Source: Streptomyces sp. CB01201 (GTDB lineage: Bacteria; Actinomycetota; Actinomycetes; Streptomycetales; Streptomycetaceae). Taken from it: a DNA stretch of 64,000 nt. The notes beneath the pieces were generated by a model. The model worked only from the letters and a program-made list of their open reading frames with translations. It ran no database searches and was not told the origin of the DNA. Below, piece by piece: positions 35,980 to 47,304 of this stretch. Numbering within the stretch: position 1 is the first letter of the stretch; each line of letters starts with the position of its first letter. The DNA lies in the NCBI RefSeq assembly GCF_002803085.1, contig NZ_NNBJ01000001.1, positions 761,040 through 825,039 of the forward strand, written 5' to 3'. The position numbers were made by a program, and so were the translations under genes.

Positions 35980-36155
35980 GGGCTGCCTCCACCTGCGGTT
36001 GATCATGTTTTCCGTCACCAGTACGCCTGGCCGCTTCTGCGCATCTCAAACAGCGAGAACGCGAAAGACGCCTCTGACCGGCGGGTTCGCGGACCGTCAG
36101 CCGGTATGCGCGCCACTGGGCGGTCGGGCTGCGACATCGTGAACGACCGCCCGCA

Positions 36156-36182
36156 TTGGGGAAGTTGGGGCAGTTGGGGCCT
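36156..36182. repeat. Three 9-bp tandem repeats
   Basis: TTGGGGAAG, TTGGGGCAG and TTGGGGCCT follow head to tail about 88 bp before the phosphotransferase start. They may be binding sites or simple slippage. Confidence 0.6.
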
Positions 36183-36269
36183 ATACGGCGAGCGGACCGG
36201 GCCGGTGGACGGCCATCGGGTTCGGGGTGTCCGTAATGGGTTTGACGGCCTCGGGCGCCCCGGGATCGG

Positions 36270-37181
36270 ATGGGCCGCATGAGCGCCGAGCGGATGCATG
36301 CCGACCAGTACGCCCTGGACGAAAACCTCGTGCGACGGTTGATCGCCGGGCAGTTCCCGCGGTGGGCCGGGTTCGCGGTGGAGCGGATCGCCTCCGGGGG
36401 GACCGTCAATGCCATGTTTCGCCTGGGTGATGACATGGTCGTGCGGCTGCCCCTGGTGGCGGGTGGGGTCGGGGACGTGCTGAGCGAGCGCGTGTGGCTG
36501 CCCCGCCTGGCACCGCTGCTGCCCGTTGCCATCCCCGAGGTGCTCGGCGCGGGGGAACCTGCGGAGGGCTACCCGGCGCCGTGGTCGGTGTACCGGTGGC
36601 GGCCCGGCGAGATTCCGCAGGCCGGTGCGCTGCGGGAGCCCCTCGGGCTGGCGCGGGACCTTGCGGCGTTCGTCGCGGCGATGCGCGGCGTCACGCTGCC
36701 CGGTGCCCCGACAGCCCACCGGGGAGGGCCACTTGGCTCTCTGGACGCGGAGACCCGCAAGGCCCTCGCGCTGCTGCGTGACCTCCCGCAGGAGGGCGTC
36801 GACTGCGCTGCCGCCGAGGCGGTGTGGGAGGACGGGCTGATGGTCCAGGACCTGGACGGCCCGCCGGTGTGGCTGCACGCCGACCTCATGCCGGGCAACC
36901 TGCTGGTGCACGGCGGCCGGCTCGCCGCGGTGATCGACTTCGGGTGTGCGGGCACGGGTGATCCGGCCTGTGACCTCTTCCCGGCCTGGAACCTACTGCC
37001 GGCCGACGGGCGCGAGGTCTTCCGTTCGGCGCTCGGCGTCGATGACGCGACATGGCGCCGGGGCCGCGCCCGGACGCTCTCACAGGCGCTGATCGCGCTG
37101 CCGTATTACCGCACCACGAACCCGGCGATGGCGGGGAATGCCCGCCATGTGATCCGCGAGGTGCTGGGGGAGTGGGCCTGA
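36270..37181 (+). CDS. Aminoglycoside phosphotransferase-family kinase
   Basis: A 303-aa protein-kinase-like small-molecule kinase. WLHADLMPGNLLV is the catalytic HxDxxxxN loop and AAVIDFGCAGTGDPACDL the metal-binding DFG equivalent; an N-terminal nucleotide region (ASGGTVNAMFRLGDDMVVRLP) is intact. Such proteins phosphorylate aminoglycosides, macrolides or ordinary metabolites; resistance is not implied without test. Start may be ATG 36270 or 36279; neither has a strong site. Its stop codon lies inside the left arm of the terminator. Confidence 0.85.
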   Translation: MGRMSAERMHADQYALDENLVRRLIAGQFPRWAGFAVERIASGGTVNAMFRLGDDMVVRLPLVAGGVGDVLSERVWLPRLAPLLPVAIPEVLGAGEPAEGYPAPWSVYRWRPGEIPQAGALREPLGLARDLAAFVAAMRGVTLPGAPTAHRGGPLGSLDAETRKALALLRDLPQEGVDCAAAEAVWEDGLMVQDLDGPPVWLHADLMPGNLLVHGGRLAAVIDFGCAGTGDPACDLFPAWNLLPADGREVFRSALGVDDATWRRGRARTLSQALIALPYYRTTNPAMAGNARHVIREVLGEWA

Positions 37182-37222
37182 AGGGTCAACTGCCTTCATG
37201 CACCGGGCAGTTGACCCTTCAG
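37178..37222. terminator. Bidirectional terminator between convergent kinase and aldehyde dehydrogenase genes
   Basis: A perfect 17-bp inverted repeat (37178-37194 and 37206-37222) with an 11-nt loop. The kinase TGA is part of the left arm. Confidence 0.88.
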
Positions 37223-37251
37223 TTGAGGTTGTTCCTCGGGAGTGGGGCGGA

Positions 37252-38574
37252 TCAGCCGAGGGGCTTGCTCAGCACGGCCTTGCGGTGGCTGAACGTCTCG
37301 ATCGAGTAGCGGCCGTGGTAGTTGCCCATCCCGCTCTCGCCGACCCCGCCGAACGGCAGGTCGGAGACGGTCAGATGGGCCAGCGGCAGGCCGAATCCGA
37401 GACCGCCGGACGACGTCTCGGCGGCCAGCCGCTCGCGGGTGCGGTCCGACTCCGTGAAGGCGTACAGCGCGAGCGGCTTGTCGCGGTCGTTGATGAACTC
37501 GATGGCCTCGCCCAGGTCCGCCACCGTGATGACGGGCAGGATCGGACCGAAGATCTCCTCCCGCATGACCGGCGACTTGGGGTCGACGTCGGCGAGTACG
37601 GTCGGCGCGATGTACTTGGTGGCCCGGTCGGTGCCCCCGCCGGTCACCGTCCGGCCGGAATCGAGCAGTGCGGCGAGCCGGTCGAAGTGGCGCTCGTTGA
37701 CGATGCGGCCGAACTCTCGCGAGCTCTGCGGATCGGCGCCGAACAGCGCCTCGACGGCGCGGGCGAACTCGGGCTCCAGGGCGCGGGCGGTCTCCGGGTC
37801 GGTCAGGACGTAGTCCGGGGCGACGCAGGTCTGCCCGGCGTTGAGGAACTTGCCGCGCACGAGGCGGTCCGCGACGACGGACAGGTCGGCGCCGCGATCG
37901 ACGAACGCCGGTGACTTGCCGCCCAGTTCGAGGGTGACCGGGGTGAGGTGTTCGGCGGCGGCCCGCATCACGATGCGGCCGACCGTGCCGTTGCCGGTGT
38001 AGAAGATGTGGTCGAAACGCTCCGCGAGGAGGGCGGTGGTCTCGGGCACGGCACCTTCCACGACGGCGACCGCGTCGGTGTCGAGGTGGCGCGGCAGCAG
38101 GCGGGCCAGCGCGGAGGAGGTGGCGGGCGCCATCTCGCTGGGCTTGACGACCACGACGTTGCCCGAGGCCAGCGCGCCGAGCAGCGGGGTGAGGAGCAGC
38201 TGGACCGGGTAGTTCCACGGCGCGATGACGAGGACCACGCCCAGCGGGTCGTACTGCGTGTGGGCCGTCGCATCCGCGCCGAGGTGGGCCGGGACGGGGG
38301 CGGGCTCCGGGCGCAGCCAGTCGGCCAGGTGCTCAAGGGTGTGGTCGATCTCGCGGATCGTGAAGTCGATCTCGGTACGGAAGGCCTCGGTGGAGCTCTT
38401 GCCGAGATCGGCGTGGAGGGCCTCCGCCAGGTCCGCACCATGAGTGGTGAGCATGTCGCGCAGCCGGCGCAGCTGGGTGGTGCGCCAGGCGAGGGGCTGG
38501 GTGCGGCCGGATCGGAAGGTGGCGCGCAGCCGCGCGACGGTGTCGGCGGGCTGCTCGGGGGTGCGGTCGTTCAC
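37252..38574 (-). CDS. NAD(P)-dependent aldehyde dehydrogenase (ALDH3-like)
   Basis: A 440-aa cytosolic enzyme oxidising aldehydes to acids. VIAPWNYPVQL, GNVVVVKPSEMAP, LELGGKSPAFVD (general base Glu) and LNAGQTCVAPD (catalytic Cys) are all present in order; EEIFGPILPVI and FGGVGESGMGNYHG follow. The short length and GESGMGNYHG tail place it in class 3 (fatty or aromatic aldehydes). GTG 38574 start. Convergent with the kinase gene across a shared terminator. Confidence 0.93.
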   Translation of the reverse strand: MNDRTPEQPADTVARLRATFRSGRTQPLAWRTTQLRRLRDMLTTHGADLAEALHADLGKSSTEAFRTEIDFTIREIDHTLEHLADWLRPEPAPVPAHLGADATAHTQYDPLGVVLVIAPWNYPVQLLLTPLLGALASGNVVVVKPSEMAPATSSALARLLPRHLDTDAVAVVEGAVPETTALLAERFDHIFYTGNGTVGRIVMRAAAEHLTPVTLELGGKSPAFVDRGADLSVVADRLVRGKFLNAGQTCVAPDYVLTDPETARALEPEFARAVEALFGADPQSSREFGRIVNERHFDRLAALLDSGRTVTGGGTDRATKYIAPTVLADVDPKSPVMREEIFGPILPVITVADLGEAIEFINDRDKPLALYAFTESDRTRERLAAETSSGGLGFGLPLAHLTVSDLPFGGVGESGMGNYHGRYSIETFSHRKAVLSKPLG

Positions 38575-38701
38575 GATGCCTCGCTGTCAGTGCCGGCCTG
38601 ACCGGTGGTGCACCGGCAGGTCGATCCGTTTCGGTCGATGTATATGCCAACCATTGAGGTCCCCCAGTGAATTCCGCACTCGGGGAACTACTTTGCGCGA
38701 C

Positions 38702-38773
38702 GTGACCGTTACAGCCCCGCACTCGGAGGGGTGTGGATGCGGCCGGCACGGATCAGGCCTAGCGCTCTCGTGA
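38702..38773 (+). CDS. Doubtful 23-aa Cys/His-containing peptide
   Basis: GTG 38702 opens 23 codons with HSEGCGCGRHG in the middle. The ribosome site is weak (GGGGAA about 14 nt away). It is the only coding-like signal in the 350-bp gap between the aldehyde dehydrogenase and DUF5133 genes. It may be chance. Confidence 0.15.
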   Translation: MTVTAPHSEGCGCGRHGSGLALS

Positions 38774-38926
38774 CGCAGTGTGATGCTTCGGGGTGCGGAT
38801 GGTGAGGTGACGGGTGACGATGAGAGGCGCTTCAGGGCCGGGTCGCCTGTGCATGGCGAGCGAGCGCCCGGCGGGGCGTCGACGCCGCCATGCCCGCAGG
38901 CCCTTCGTCCGATGCCGGAGCCCACG

Positions 38927-39175
38927 ATGCTGCTGCCCCACTGCCATGTCGTCCATGAACTGCTGTCCCTGCTGCGCAGCAGGGAACGCCGGGTCGCCCG
39001 CGCACCGCTGGACTCCGGTGCGCTCCAGGCGCGGGACGATGCCGCGTACACGCTGTGCGTTCTGATGGGGGAGCGTTCGATGGCCGCTGCCGTGGAAGCC
39101 GCTGAGCGCTATCTCGTGCGCTGCCGGCGCGCGATGCTGCCCGCTGTCGGGGTCGCTCCCGACCGGGCGCGCTGA
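38927..39175 (+). CDS. DUF5133-family small protein
   Basis: An 82-aa protein starting MLLPHCHVVHELLSLLRSRE and containing ARDDAAYTLCVLMGERSM, the pattern of the DUF5133 family found across Streptomyces, of unknown function. GGAG lies 6 nt before ATG 38927, which gives the usual family N-terminus; longer in-frame openings upstream lack conservation. A 15-bp tandem repeat begins at the stop codon. Confidence 0.8.
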   Translation: MLLPHCHVVHELLSLLRSRERRVARAPLDSGALQARDDAAYTLCVLMGERSMAAAVEAAERYLVRCRRAMLPAVGVAPDRAR

Positions 39176-39212
39176 CCCGGGAGTTGCGGACCCGGGAGTT
39201 GCGGACCCGGGA
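39174..39212. repeat. 15-bp tandem repeat, 2.6 copies
   Basis: GACCCGGGAGTTGCG occurs at 39174 and 39189 exactly, with a partial third copy (GACCCGGGA) at 39204. It starts at the stop codon of the DUF5133 gene. Confidence 0.9.
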
Positions 39213-39235
39213 TGTTCGGGGCGGGCGGGGGCCGG

Positions 39236-39271
39236 CTCGGCGTGCTTGGGCTCGGCGTGCTTGAGCTCGGC
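39236..39271. repeat. Second 15-bp tandem repeat, 2.4 copies
   Basis: CTCGGCGTGCTTGGG at 39236 is followed by CTCGGCGTGCTTGAG at 39251 and CTCGG at 39266. It is unrelated in sequence to the repeat 24 bp upstream but has the same period. Confidence 0.85.
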
Positions 39272-39326
39272 CACCCCGAATGCGGGTCACTCGGATCGAG
39301 GAGCCCCCTCGGGTGGCTCGGTCGGT

Positions 39327-40355
39327 TCACGCTCGGGTGGGGAGGTAGGGGCCCGGACCCTTGAGGGTGCGGTGGATGGGGACGGTCGCCGTGTGGCGCA
39401 GGCCGGGCAGGGCGGCGATCGACTCGGTGAGGTAGCGGTAGAAGAGCTGCGCGGTCGCCACGTCGATGCTCGCGTAGAGGGTGGCCGTGCCCGTGACGGC
39501 GGCGGCGAAGGAGACCTCCGGGTGTGCCGCGATCGCCGCTCCGGCCTCTGCCAGCCGGGACGGGTCGACCTCCAGCCACAGGGCCGCCCGGAACTTCCGG
39601 TGCAGGACGCCCGGGTGGTACTCGACGTCGAAGTAGAGGACCCCGGCGATTCGGAGTTCCGTGATGCGGCGGCGCACGGTCGACACGGAAAGCCCCGTCG
39701 CGGCCGCCAGTTCCGCGGGCGCCGCCCGGCCGTCCCTGGCGAGCAGATCGAGCAGATGCCGGTCGCTCTCGTCGAGCGCCACCGGCGGGGTGTCGGCCGT
39801 GGCCCGTTCCGGCTGGACGGACGGGGTGAGTTGCTCGACCTGCGCCGCCGTCAGCGGCCCGCTCTTGTTGATCGTGCCGAGGTCCTGACCGAAGAAGACG
39901 TGCAGCAGGCAGTGCGCCGAGACGTCCACCACCTGCGGGGTGCGCGGCAGCTTCTGCAGGAGCAGCGACTCCTCGGTCCCGGGCCCCCGTGTACGAACCG
40001 AGCAGGAGATCTCGGTGCCGCCCGAACTCAGGTTGACCCAGCTGGTGTCCGCGCGCCGGGCGAGGACCTCCCCGATGGAAGCGGCGGCGTCCGGTGTGCA
40101 GCGCACCCGGACGATCCACGGGGAGTCGCCGACACGCTGCGGGTCGGTCAGGCCGAGGACCCGGAGCTTTCCGGCGGATTGCAGTCGCGACCAACGCCGC
40201 GCGGCCGTCTGGTCGGACACCCCGAGGGCGTCGGCGATCTCCCGGAACGACGCCCGCCCATTGATCTGCAAGGCGTGCGCAAGGGTGAGGTCCTCCTCCG
40301 ACAGCTCGCGATCCGCACGGCTCAAGGTGTCGAGATACGTCTTCATGGAGCCCAT
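39327..40355 (-). CDS. Lrp/AsnC-family regulator with two tandem modules
   Basis: A 342-aa regulator holding two AsnC-type helix-turn-helix units: residues about 20-65 (HALQINGRASFREIADALG) and about 200-245 (LLARDGRAAPAELAAATGL), each followed by a ligand/oligomer domain region. Most Lrp proteins are 150-165 aa with one unit; double-length forms occur in Streptomyces. Likely senses an amino acid or similar small molecule. It is divergent from the DHA2 exporter gene 139 bp away, so probably its regulator. Start taken at ATG 40355; ATG 40346 or 40373 are possible. Confidence 0.87.
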   Translation of the reverse strand: MGSMKTYLDTLSRADRELSEEDLTLAHALQINGRASFREIADALGVSDQTAARRWSRLQSAGKLRVLGLTDPQRVGDSPWIVRVRCTPDAAASIGEVLARRADTSWVNLSSGGTEISCSVRTRGPGTEESLLLQKLPRTPQVVDVSAHCLLHVFFGQDLGTINKSGPLTAAQVEQLTPSVQPERATADTPPVALDESDRHLLDLLARDGRAAPAELAAATGLSVSTVRRRITELRIAGVLYFDVEYHPGVLHRKFRAALWLEVDPSRLAEAGAAIAAHPEVSFAAAVTGTATLYASIDVATAQLFYRYLTESIAALPGLRHTATVPIHRTLKGPGPYLPTRA

Positions 40356-40494
40356 GATGTCGGATTCACGCATCGCGCGGGCGCTGGCTCATGAAAATTG
40401 CCTCAGGCGTTCCACACTCATCTCCGGGACCGGCGCCGACCGTGAGCGCCTTTCGGGTCCCGACAGCACTTTCGATCCGATCGGAGAACCTGAC

Positions 40495-42081
40495 ATGCGC
40501 AAGTGGTGGCCCCTGACGGCGGTCTGCCTCGGCGCCTTCATCCTGCTGGTCGACGTGACCATCGTGAACGTCGCACTCCCCAGCATGGCTGACGACCTCG
40601 ACGCCTCCTTCTCCTCGCTCCAGTGGGTGATCGACGGGTACGCGCTGGCCCTGGCCGCCCTGCTCCTGGCCTCCGGCTCCCTCGCGGACCGCTTCGGCCA
40701 CCGGCGCTTCTACATCTACGGCCTGGCGGTCTTCGCCGCGGCCTCGCTCGTCTGCGGCCTGGCACCCAACGTGGGTGTGCTGATCGCGGCCCGCGTGGTG
40801 CAGGGAGTCGGCGGTGCGGCCATGTTCGCCACCACCCCCGCCCTTCTGCTCGGCTCGTACCAGGGACGGGACCGGGGCACCGCCTTCGGCGTGTGGGGCG
40901 CGGCCAATGGCGCGGCCGCCGCCGCGGGACCGCTCCTCGGCGGCCTGCTCACCGAACACATCAGCTGGCCCACGATCTTCTGGGTCAACCTGCCCATCGC
41001 CGCGGTCGCCATCGCCATGACGCTGCGTGTGGTGCGCCCCGACCGCCCCCGCGCCTCGGCCGGCCAGGGCGGACCCGCCCGGATCGACGTTCCCGGCGCG
41101 GCCGCCTTCACCATCGCCGCGGGCAGCCTGACGTACGGGCTCATCCGCGGCGGGGAGTCCGGCTGGACGAACGCCGTGACCCTCGCGACGTTCGCCGTCA
41201 CCGTGCTCGCGCTGCTCGCCTTCGTCGTGGTCGAGCACCGCACCGCGCGGCACGGCGGTTCCCCGATGCTGGACCTGGCGCTGCTGCGCCGCCCCTCCTT
41301 CACCGGCCTGATGAGCGGCGCGCTGCTGCTCCAGGGCAGCGCCTTCGGCTGCCTGGTCCTGCTCTCGCTGTGGCTCCAGTCGGTCGTCGGCCTCAGCCCG
41401 GTCGGCGCGGGCCTGGCCCTGACGCCGCTGGCCGGCGCGTCCTTCGTCGTGGCCGTGTTCGCCGGCCGCCACATCCAGCGTCTCGCCCCCCGACTGCCCA
41501 TCGGTGGCGGCCTGCTGCTCGTCGCGGCGGGCATGCTGTTGCTGCGGGCCGGGATGACCGCCGATGCGGGGCGCAGCTCCCTCATATGGGGTCTGGTGGT
41601 CACCGGCATCGGCGTCGGTCTGGCCACGCCCATGCTGGTCTCGGCGGCCACCTCCACCGTGCCGCCCCAGCAGGCGGGCATGGCGGGCGGCGCAGTCAAC
41701 ACCTTCCGCCAGCTCGGCATGACCTTGGCCATCGCCGTCCTCGGCGCGGTCTTCACCGGCCGTACGGCGGCCACCCTCGCCGGGGCCGGCGCCGTCCCGG
41801 ACGCCGACCGGGGCGCCGACGCGCTGGCCGCCGGTCAGGCGCAGCGCCTGGTGGAGGCGGCTCCGGCCGGCCACCAGGACGCGGCGCGGCACCTCGTGCA
41901 CCAGGCTTTCGCCACCGGTCTCGACCGGGTCTTCCTGTGCTCGGCGGTGGCGGCGGCCCTCGGCGGTCTGATCGTCCTGGCGCTCGTACGGCCGTCGAGC
42001 CGGACCACCCCTGGAGCCCACGGCCCCGGCTCGGCACAGGCGCCGCAGCCTCGGAAGGAATCCGTCGGATCGGGGGTCTGA
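40495..42081 (+). CDS. MFS DHA2-family (EmrB/QacA-like) drug:H+ antiporter
   Basis: A 528-aa, 14-segment exporter. LVDVTIVNVALPSMADDL is the DHA2 first-helix motif, then WVIDGYALALAALLL, GSLADRFGHRR (motif A) and GVGGAAMFATTPALL (motif C, antiporter). GGAG is 8 nt before ATG 40495. Likely exports a drug or own metabolite; probably controlled by the divergent tandem AsnC regulator. Followed by a GATCGGG-rich stretch and a terminator. Confidence 0.92.
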   Translation: MRKWWPLTAVCLGAFILLVDVTIVNVALPSMADDLDASFSSLQWVIDGYALALAALLLASGSLADRFGHRRFYIYGLAVFAAASLVCGLAPNVGVLIAARVVQGVGGAAMFATTPALLLGSYQGRDRGTAFGVWGAANGAAAAAGPLLGGLLTEHISWPTIFWVNLPIAAVAIAMTLRVVRPDRPRASAGQGGPARIDVPGAAAFTIAAGSLTYGLIRGGESGWTNAVTLATFAVTVLALLAFVVVEHRTARHGGSPMLDLALLRRPSFTGLMSGALLLQGSAFGCLVLLSLWLQSVVGLSPVGAGLALTPLAGASFVVAVFAGRHIQRLAPRLPIGGGLLLVAAGMLLLRAGMTADAGRSSLIWGLVVTGIGVGLATPMLVSAATSTVPPQQAGMAGGAVNTFRQLGMTLAIAVLGAVFTGRTAATLAGAGAVPDADRGADALAAGQAQRLVEAAPAGHQDAARHLVHQAFATGLDRVFLCSAVAAALGGLIVLALVRPSSRTTPGAHGPGSAQAPQPRKESVGSGV

Positions 42082-42160
42082 TCGGGAATCCGATCGGGGG
42101 GACCCGACCGGGGGATCCGATCGGGAAGATGGGGGCCGACCGAGGGTCCGATCCGACCGA
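42066..42160. repeat. Iterated GATCGGG-like motifs after the DHA2 gene
   Basis: GATCGGG, or a one-base variant such as GACCGGG, appears about eight times in 95 bp, partly as CCGATCGGGG. The spacing is irregular. Confidence 0.5.
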
Positions 42161-42166
42161 CCAAGA

Positions 42167-42197
42167 GCCGCATCCCGCCGGAGAAGCGGGATGCGGC
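42167..42197. terminator. Intrinsic terminator between convergent genes
   Basis: A perfect 12-bp stem (GCCGCATCCCGC with GCGGGATGCGGC) and 7-nt loop lie between the DHA2 exporter stop and the stop of the minus-strand hypothetical gene. Confidence 0.85.
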
Positions 42198-42217
42198 GGG
42201 TCAACAGGCGCCCTGGA

Positions 42218-42532
42218 TCAGGGAGTTCGGGGTTCCACGAACACGATGACGGAGGCGACCTGCTCCCGCTTGGGGTGGGTCTCGGCCCCGCCGAGTCCGT
42301 AGTGGGTCTCCACCCGCTGGACGACCAGGGGGTGGCCCGTGATCCAGAGCGTGACGGCCTGGCCGACGGTGGGGATGGGCAACGGGCCCTCGAACATGGC
42401 GAGTTCGACCGCCTCGGCGCCTTCCGTCCGATGGACGAAGGTCATGATCTGGCGGGTGCGCGCGAAGTCCTGCTCGAAGTCGACCTTGTCGCGGGCGGCG
42501 AGGGTGGCGGTGATGGCGTCGGGAAGGCTCAT
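42218..42532 (-). CDS. Hypothetical 104-aa protein
   Basis: Starts MSLPDAITATLAARDKVDFE and contains TRQIMTFVHRTEGAEAVELAM and LWITGHPLVVQRVETHYGL. Compact alpha/beta composition, no membrane segment or signal; I recognise no family. The ATG has GGGATGATGG upstream, a modest ribosome site. It has good coding GC bias and ends 20 bp from the terminator. Confidence 0.7.
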   Translation of the reverse strand: MSLPDAITATLAARDKVDFEQDFARTRQIMTFVHRTEGAEAVELAMFEGPLPIPTVGQAVTLWITGHPLVVQRVETHYGLGGAETHPKREQVASVIVFVEPRTP

Positions 42533-42673
42533 GGCGCCATCATCCCGTGCCGTCGGCCCGGCCTGCGCCGCCGGGGGAGCGATGTGCCGAACGAGGGACA
42601 CTCGCCGGGCGGTATGTGCGTATCTGTCCTAGGTTGGGTGACGTCAGTGATCCCGACCACGTAGGAGTTCGCC

Positions 42674-42868
42674 ATGGGCGACAGCGCCATGGACAAGATC
42701 AAGGGCAAGGCCAAGGAAGCCGCGGGCAAGGCCACCGGCAACGACCGCATGGCCGCCGAGGGCAAGACCGACCAGGCCAAGGGCAAGGCCAAGGACGCGA
42801 TGCGGAACATGAAGGAGCGTGGCGAGGGAGTCAGGGACTCACTGAGCGACAAGCGCGACGGCTCCTGA
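42674..42868 (+). CDS. CsbD-family stress protein
   Basis: A 64-aa hydrophilic, Lys- and Ala-rich protein: MDKIKGKAKEAAGKATGNDR and GKTDQAKGKAKDAMRNMKE are the CsbD repeats. Family members are induced by general stress (sigma-B regulon in Bacillus); biochemical role unknown. TAGGAG lies 7 nt before the ATG. Single-gene unit closed by a strong terminator. Confidence 0.93.
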   Translation: MGDSAMDKIKGKAKEAAGKATGNDRMAAEGKTDQAKGKAKDAMRNMKERGEGVRDSLSDKRDGS

Positions 42869-42875
42869 GTCGTCA

Positions 42876-42915
42876 CGGCGAAGCCCCCGGCCGTTCTCGG
42901 CCGGGGGCTTCGCCG
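42876..42915. terminator. Strong terminator after csbD-like gene
   Basis: A perfect 17-bp stem (42876-42892 and 42899-42915) with a 6-nt loop, 7 bp after the stop. Confidence 0.92.
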
Positions 42916-43148
42916 TGTGTTCGGTCCGCCCGGTGACGCTTGGACCCAGGCCCCCGCTGGACCCAGGCCCCCCGCGGCTCGTCGCCCGGCCCCGTTCGGC
43001 GCGGCTCGCGCCAACCGATCAGGAACGGAGAAGCGCGCCCACCCGGCCGGAGCTAGCGTGATCAGCACCTCGGTTCTCCAGGGTCTCGCCCCGGCGCCGA
43101 GCGCGAACTGAGCACTTGCCGCACCTGCCCACGACTTCAGGAGTGACC

Positions 43149-43505
43149 ATGACCACCGGCTCCGCCACCCAGGGAATCAAGACCGTGCTGCACCCCGTGA
43201 CCGACCTCGCGGCGGCCAAGGCGGTCTACACCGCACTGCTCGGCGTCACGCCGACGAGCGACGAGCCGTACTACGTCGGCTACGAGACCGAGGGCCAGCA
43301 GATCGGCCTGGTCCCGGGCGGCGCCGACCGGGGCATGACCGGGCCGGTGGCGTACTGGCACGTGCCGGACATCGAGGCGAAGCTCGCCGAGGTGACCGCC
43401 GCCGGCGCCAAGGTCAAGGAGCCCGCGAACGACGTGGGCGGCGGCCGTCTGGTGGCCACGTTCACCGACCCCGACGGCAATGTCCTCGGGCTGATCCAGG
43501 GCTGA
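43149..43505 (+). CDS. VOC-superfamily (glyoxalase/bleomycin-resistance-like) protein
   Basis: A 118-aa single-domain protein: KTVLHPVTDLAAAKAVYTAL at the start and TFTDPDGNVLGLIQG at the end are typical beta-alpha-beta-beta-beta signatures. Expected dimer; substrate unknown. AGGAG is 5 nt before ATG 43149. Confidence 0.9.
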   Translation: MTTGSATQGIKTVLHPVTDLAAAKAVYTALLGVTPTSDEPYYVGYETEGQQIGLVPGGADRGMTGPVAYWHVPDIEAKLAEVTAAGAKVKEPANDVGGGRLVATFTDPDGNVLGLIQG

Positions 43506-43675
43506 TCCGGAGCCGGCCAGGACGAACCGGAGCCGGTCGGCGGGCCCCGCCCCGCCCCGGCCGGCACCCGTCGGACGCCGGGGCGGCCGAGCATTGCCGC
43601 AGCCGCCCCGACGAAGTAGAACCGTACGTACTGCTCGCAGGCGGGCAGGTGGAACAGGCGAGAGGGGCAGGGCCC

Positions 43676-46099
<2,424 letters not shown>

Positions 46100-46116
46100 G
46101 GGCGCCCGGAGTACGG

Positions 46117-46281
46117 TCAGGCGGCTTCCTCGCGGCGCCGCTCGACCACGAGGAACATGTCACTGTCGAGGTCCATCACCACCGTGGCCGCCCGGCCGCG
46201 GTGCCTCAACTGAGCCGCGAACTCCTCGGCCGGCCATGAGCCGCGCGGACCGCCAGCGGGAAAACGCCCAAGAACCGACAT
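46117..46281 (-). CDS. Small 54-aa hypothetical protein
   Basis: ATG 46281 has GGGGAGG 8 nt upstream and opens 54 codons with the GC-rich third positions of real Streptomyces genes: [20 protein letters not shown], then [20 protein letters not shown] and [14 protein letters not shown]. The end forms a short beta-hairpin-like stretch. I recognise no family. Convergent with the UvrA-like gene (17 bp between stops) and downstream of the SDR gene on the same strand. Confidence 0.72.
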   Translation of the reverse strand: MSVLGRFPAGGPRGSWPAEEFAAQLRHRGRAATVVMDLDSDMFLVVERRREEAA

Positions 46282-46347
46282 GGCAGCAGCCTCCCCTTCG
46301 AACCAACGTCTGTGAGGTGCTCCTGCCCGCGATTCTCATGAGCATGC

Positions 46348-47304
46348 TCACGCGGCACGACAGAAGTCCGGATCGATGTCGAGCAACTCGCAGCTCTTGT
46401 ACCAGAGTTGGGAGGCCACCGTGGTTTCGGTGAGGTGACTCCAGACGGCCTCGCGGTGCGGCCGGCCGCGCAGCCCGAAGACCCGCGGCCCCCACAACTC
46501 CCCACTGGCGACCCGGGGATCGAGCACCGCCCGCACCGCCGGCCACGCGCCGGCGTGCTTGCCCTGGAGGACGAGCGCCGCGGCCCCACCCCGCAGCCGC
46601 TCGCCCGGCGTCCGGGTGTGGACGGGCGGTCGCGCGGGGGTGAGGGAGTCCAGCGCCCCGCCGGGGTGCACCACCACACTCGTCACCCGGCTGCCCAACT
46701 CGGCCAGGCGCCGGGCCAGTTCGAGCCCTCCATACATCTGGGCCAGCTTCGACCGGCCGTACGTGCGCTTCGGCCGGTAGTCCCGGCGGGACTGGAGGTC
46801 GTCCAGGTCGATCCGCTCTGTCTTCGCCGCAAAGCTGCCCACGGTCACGATGCGGGCCGCGGGGGCCGCCGCGAGCAGGGGAAGGAGGTGCTGGGTCAGG
46901 GCGAGATGACCGAGGTGGTTGGTGCCGAACATCAGCTCATGGCCGTCTTTGGTCGCGAGCCGGGGCGGATCGTCGAGCGCCACACCCGCGTTGTGGACCA
47001 CCGCGTCCAGATGGCTCAACTCCAGCGCAGCGACGCAGTGTTGGAGGGACGACAGGTCTGCGAGGTCGAGCCGTACATGACGGACCGACGCACCCGGGAC
47101 CCGGGCCCGGATCGAACCGGCGGCCGTTTCGGCCTTCGCCGGGTCGCGGCTGCCGAGGATCACCGCGGCGTCCGCTCCCGCGAGTTGCTCGGCGACGAAG
47201 TATCCGATGCCCGCGTTGCCGCCGGTCACCAGAACGCTGCGGCCCGCGGCGTGCGGCAGCCGGTGGACGTCCCACGGTTCGTTCCGGGGTGCGGTGGGGT
47301 TCAT
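46348..47304 (-). CDS. Short-chain dehydrogenase/reductase
   Basis: A 318-aa NAD(P)-dependent oxidoreductase. VLVTGGNAGIGYFVAEQL binds the cofactor (about 25-42), NAG in AVVHNAGVALDD, catalytic Tyr and Lys in TYGRSKLAQMYG. The length and C-terminal extension match retinol-dehydrogenase/WWOX-like bacterial SDRs. AAGGAG is 6 nt before ATG 47304. Divergent from the S12 serine hydrolase, with the 15-bp repeat array between. Confidence 0.9.
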   Translation of the reverse strand: MNPTAPRNEPWDVHRLPHAAGRSVLVTGGNAGIGYFVAEQLAGADAAVILGSRDPAKAETAAGSIRARVPGASVRHVRLDLADLSSLQHCVAALELSHLDAVVHNAGVALDDPPRLATKDGHELMFGTNHLGHLALTQHLLPLLAAAPAARIVTVGSFAAKTERIDLDDLQSRRDYRPKRTYGRSKLAQMYGGLELARRLAELGSRVTSVVVHPGGALDSLTPARPPVHTRTPGERLRGGAAALVLQGKHAGAWPAVRAVLDPRVASGELWGPRVFGLRGRPHREAVWSHLTETTVASQLWYKSCELLDIDPDFCRAA

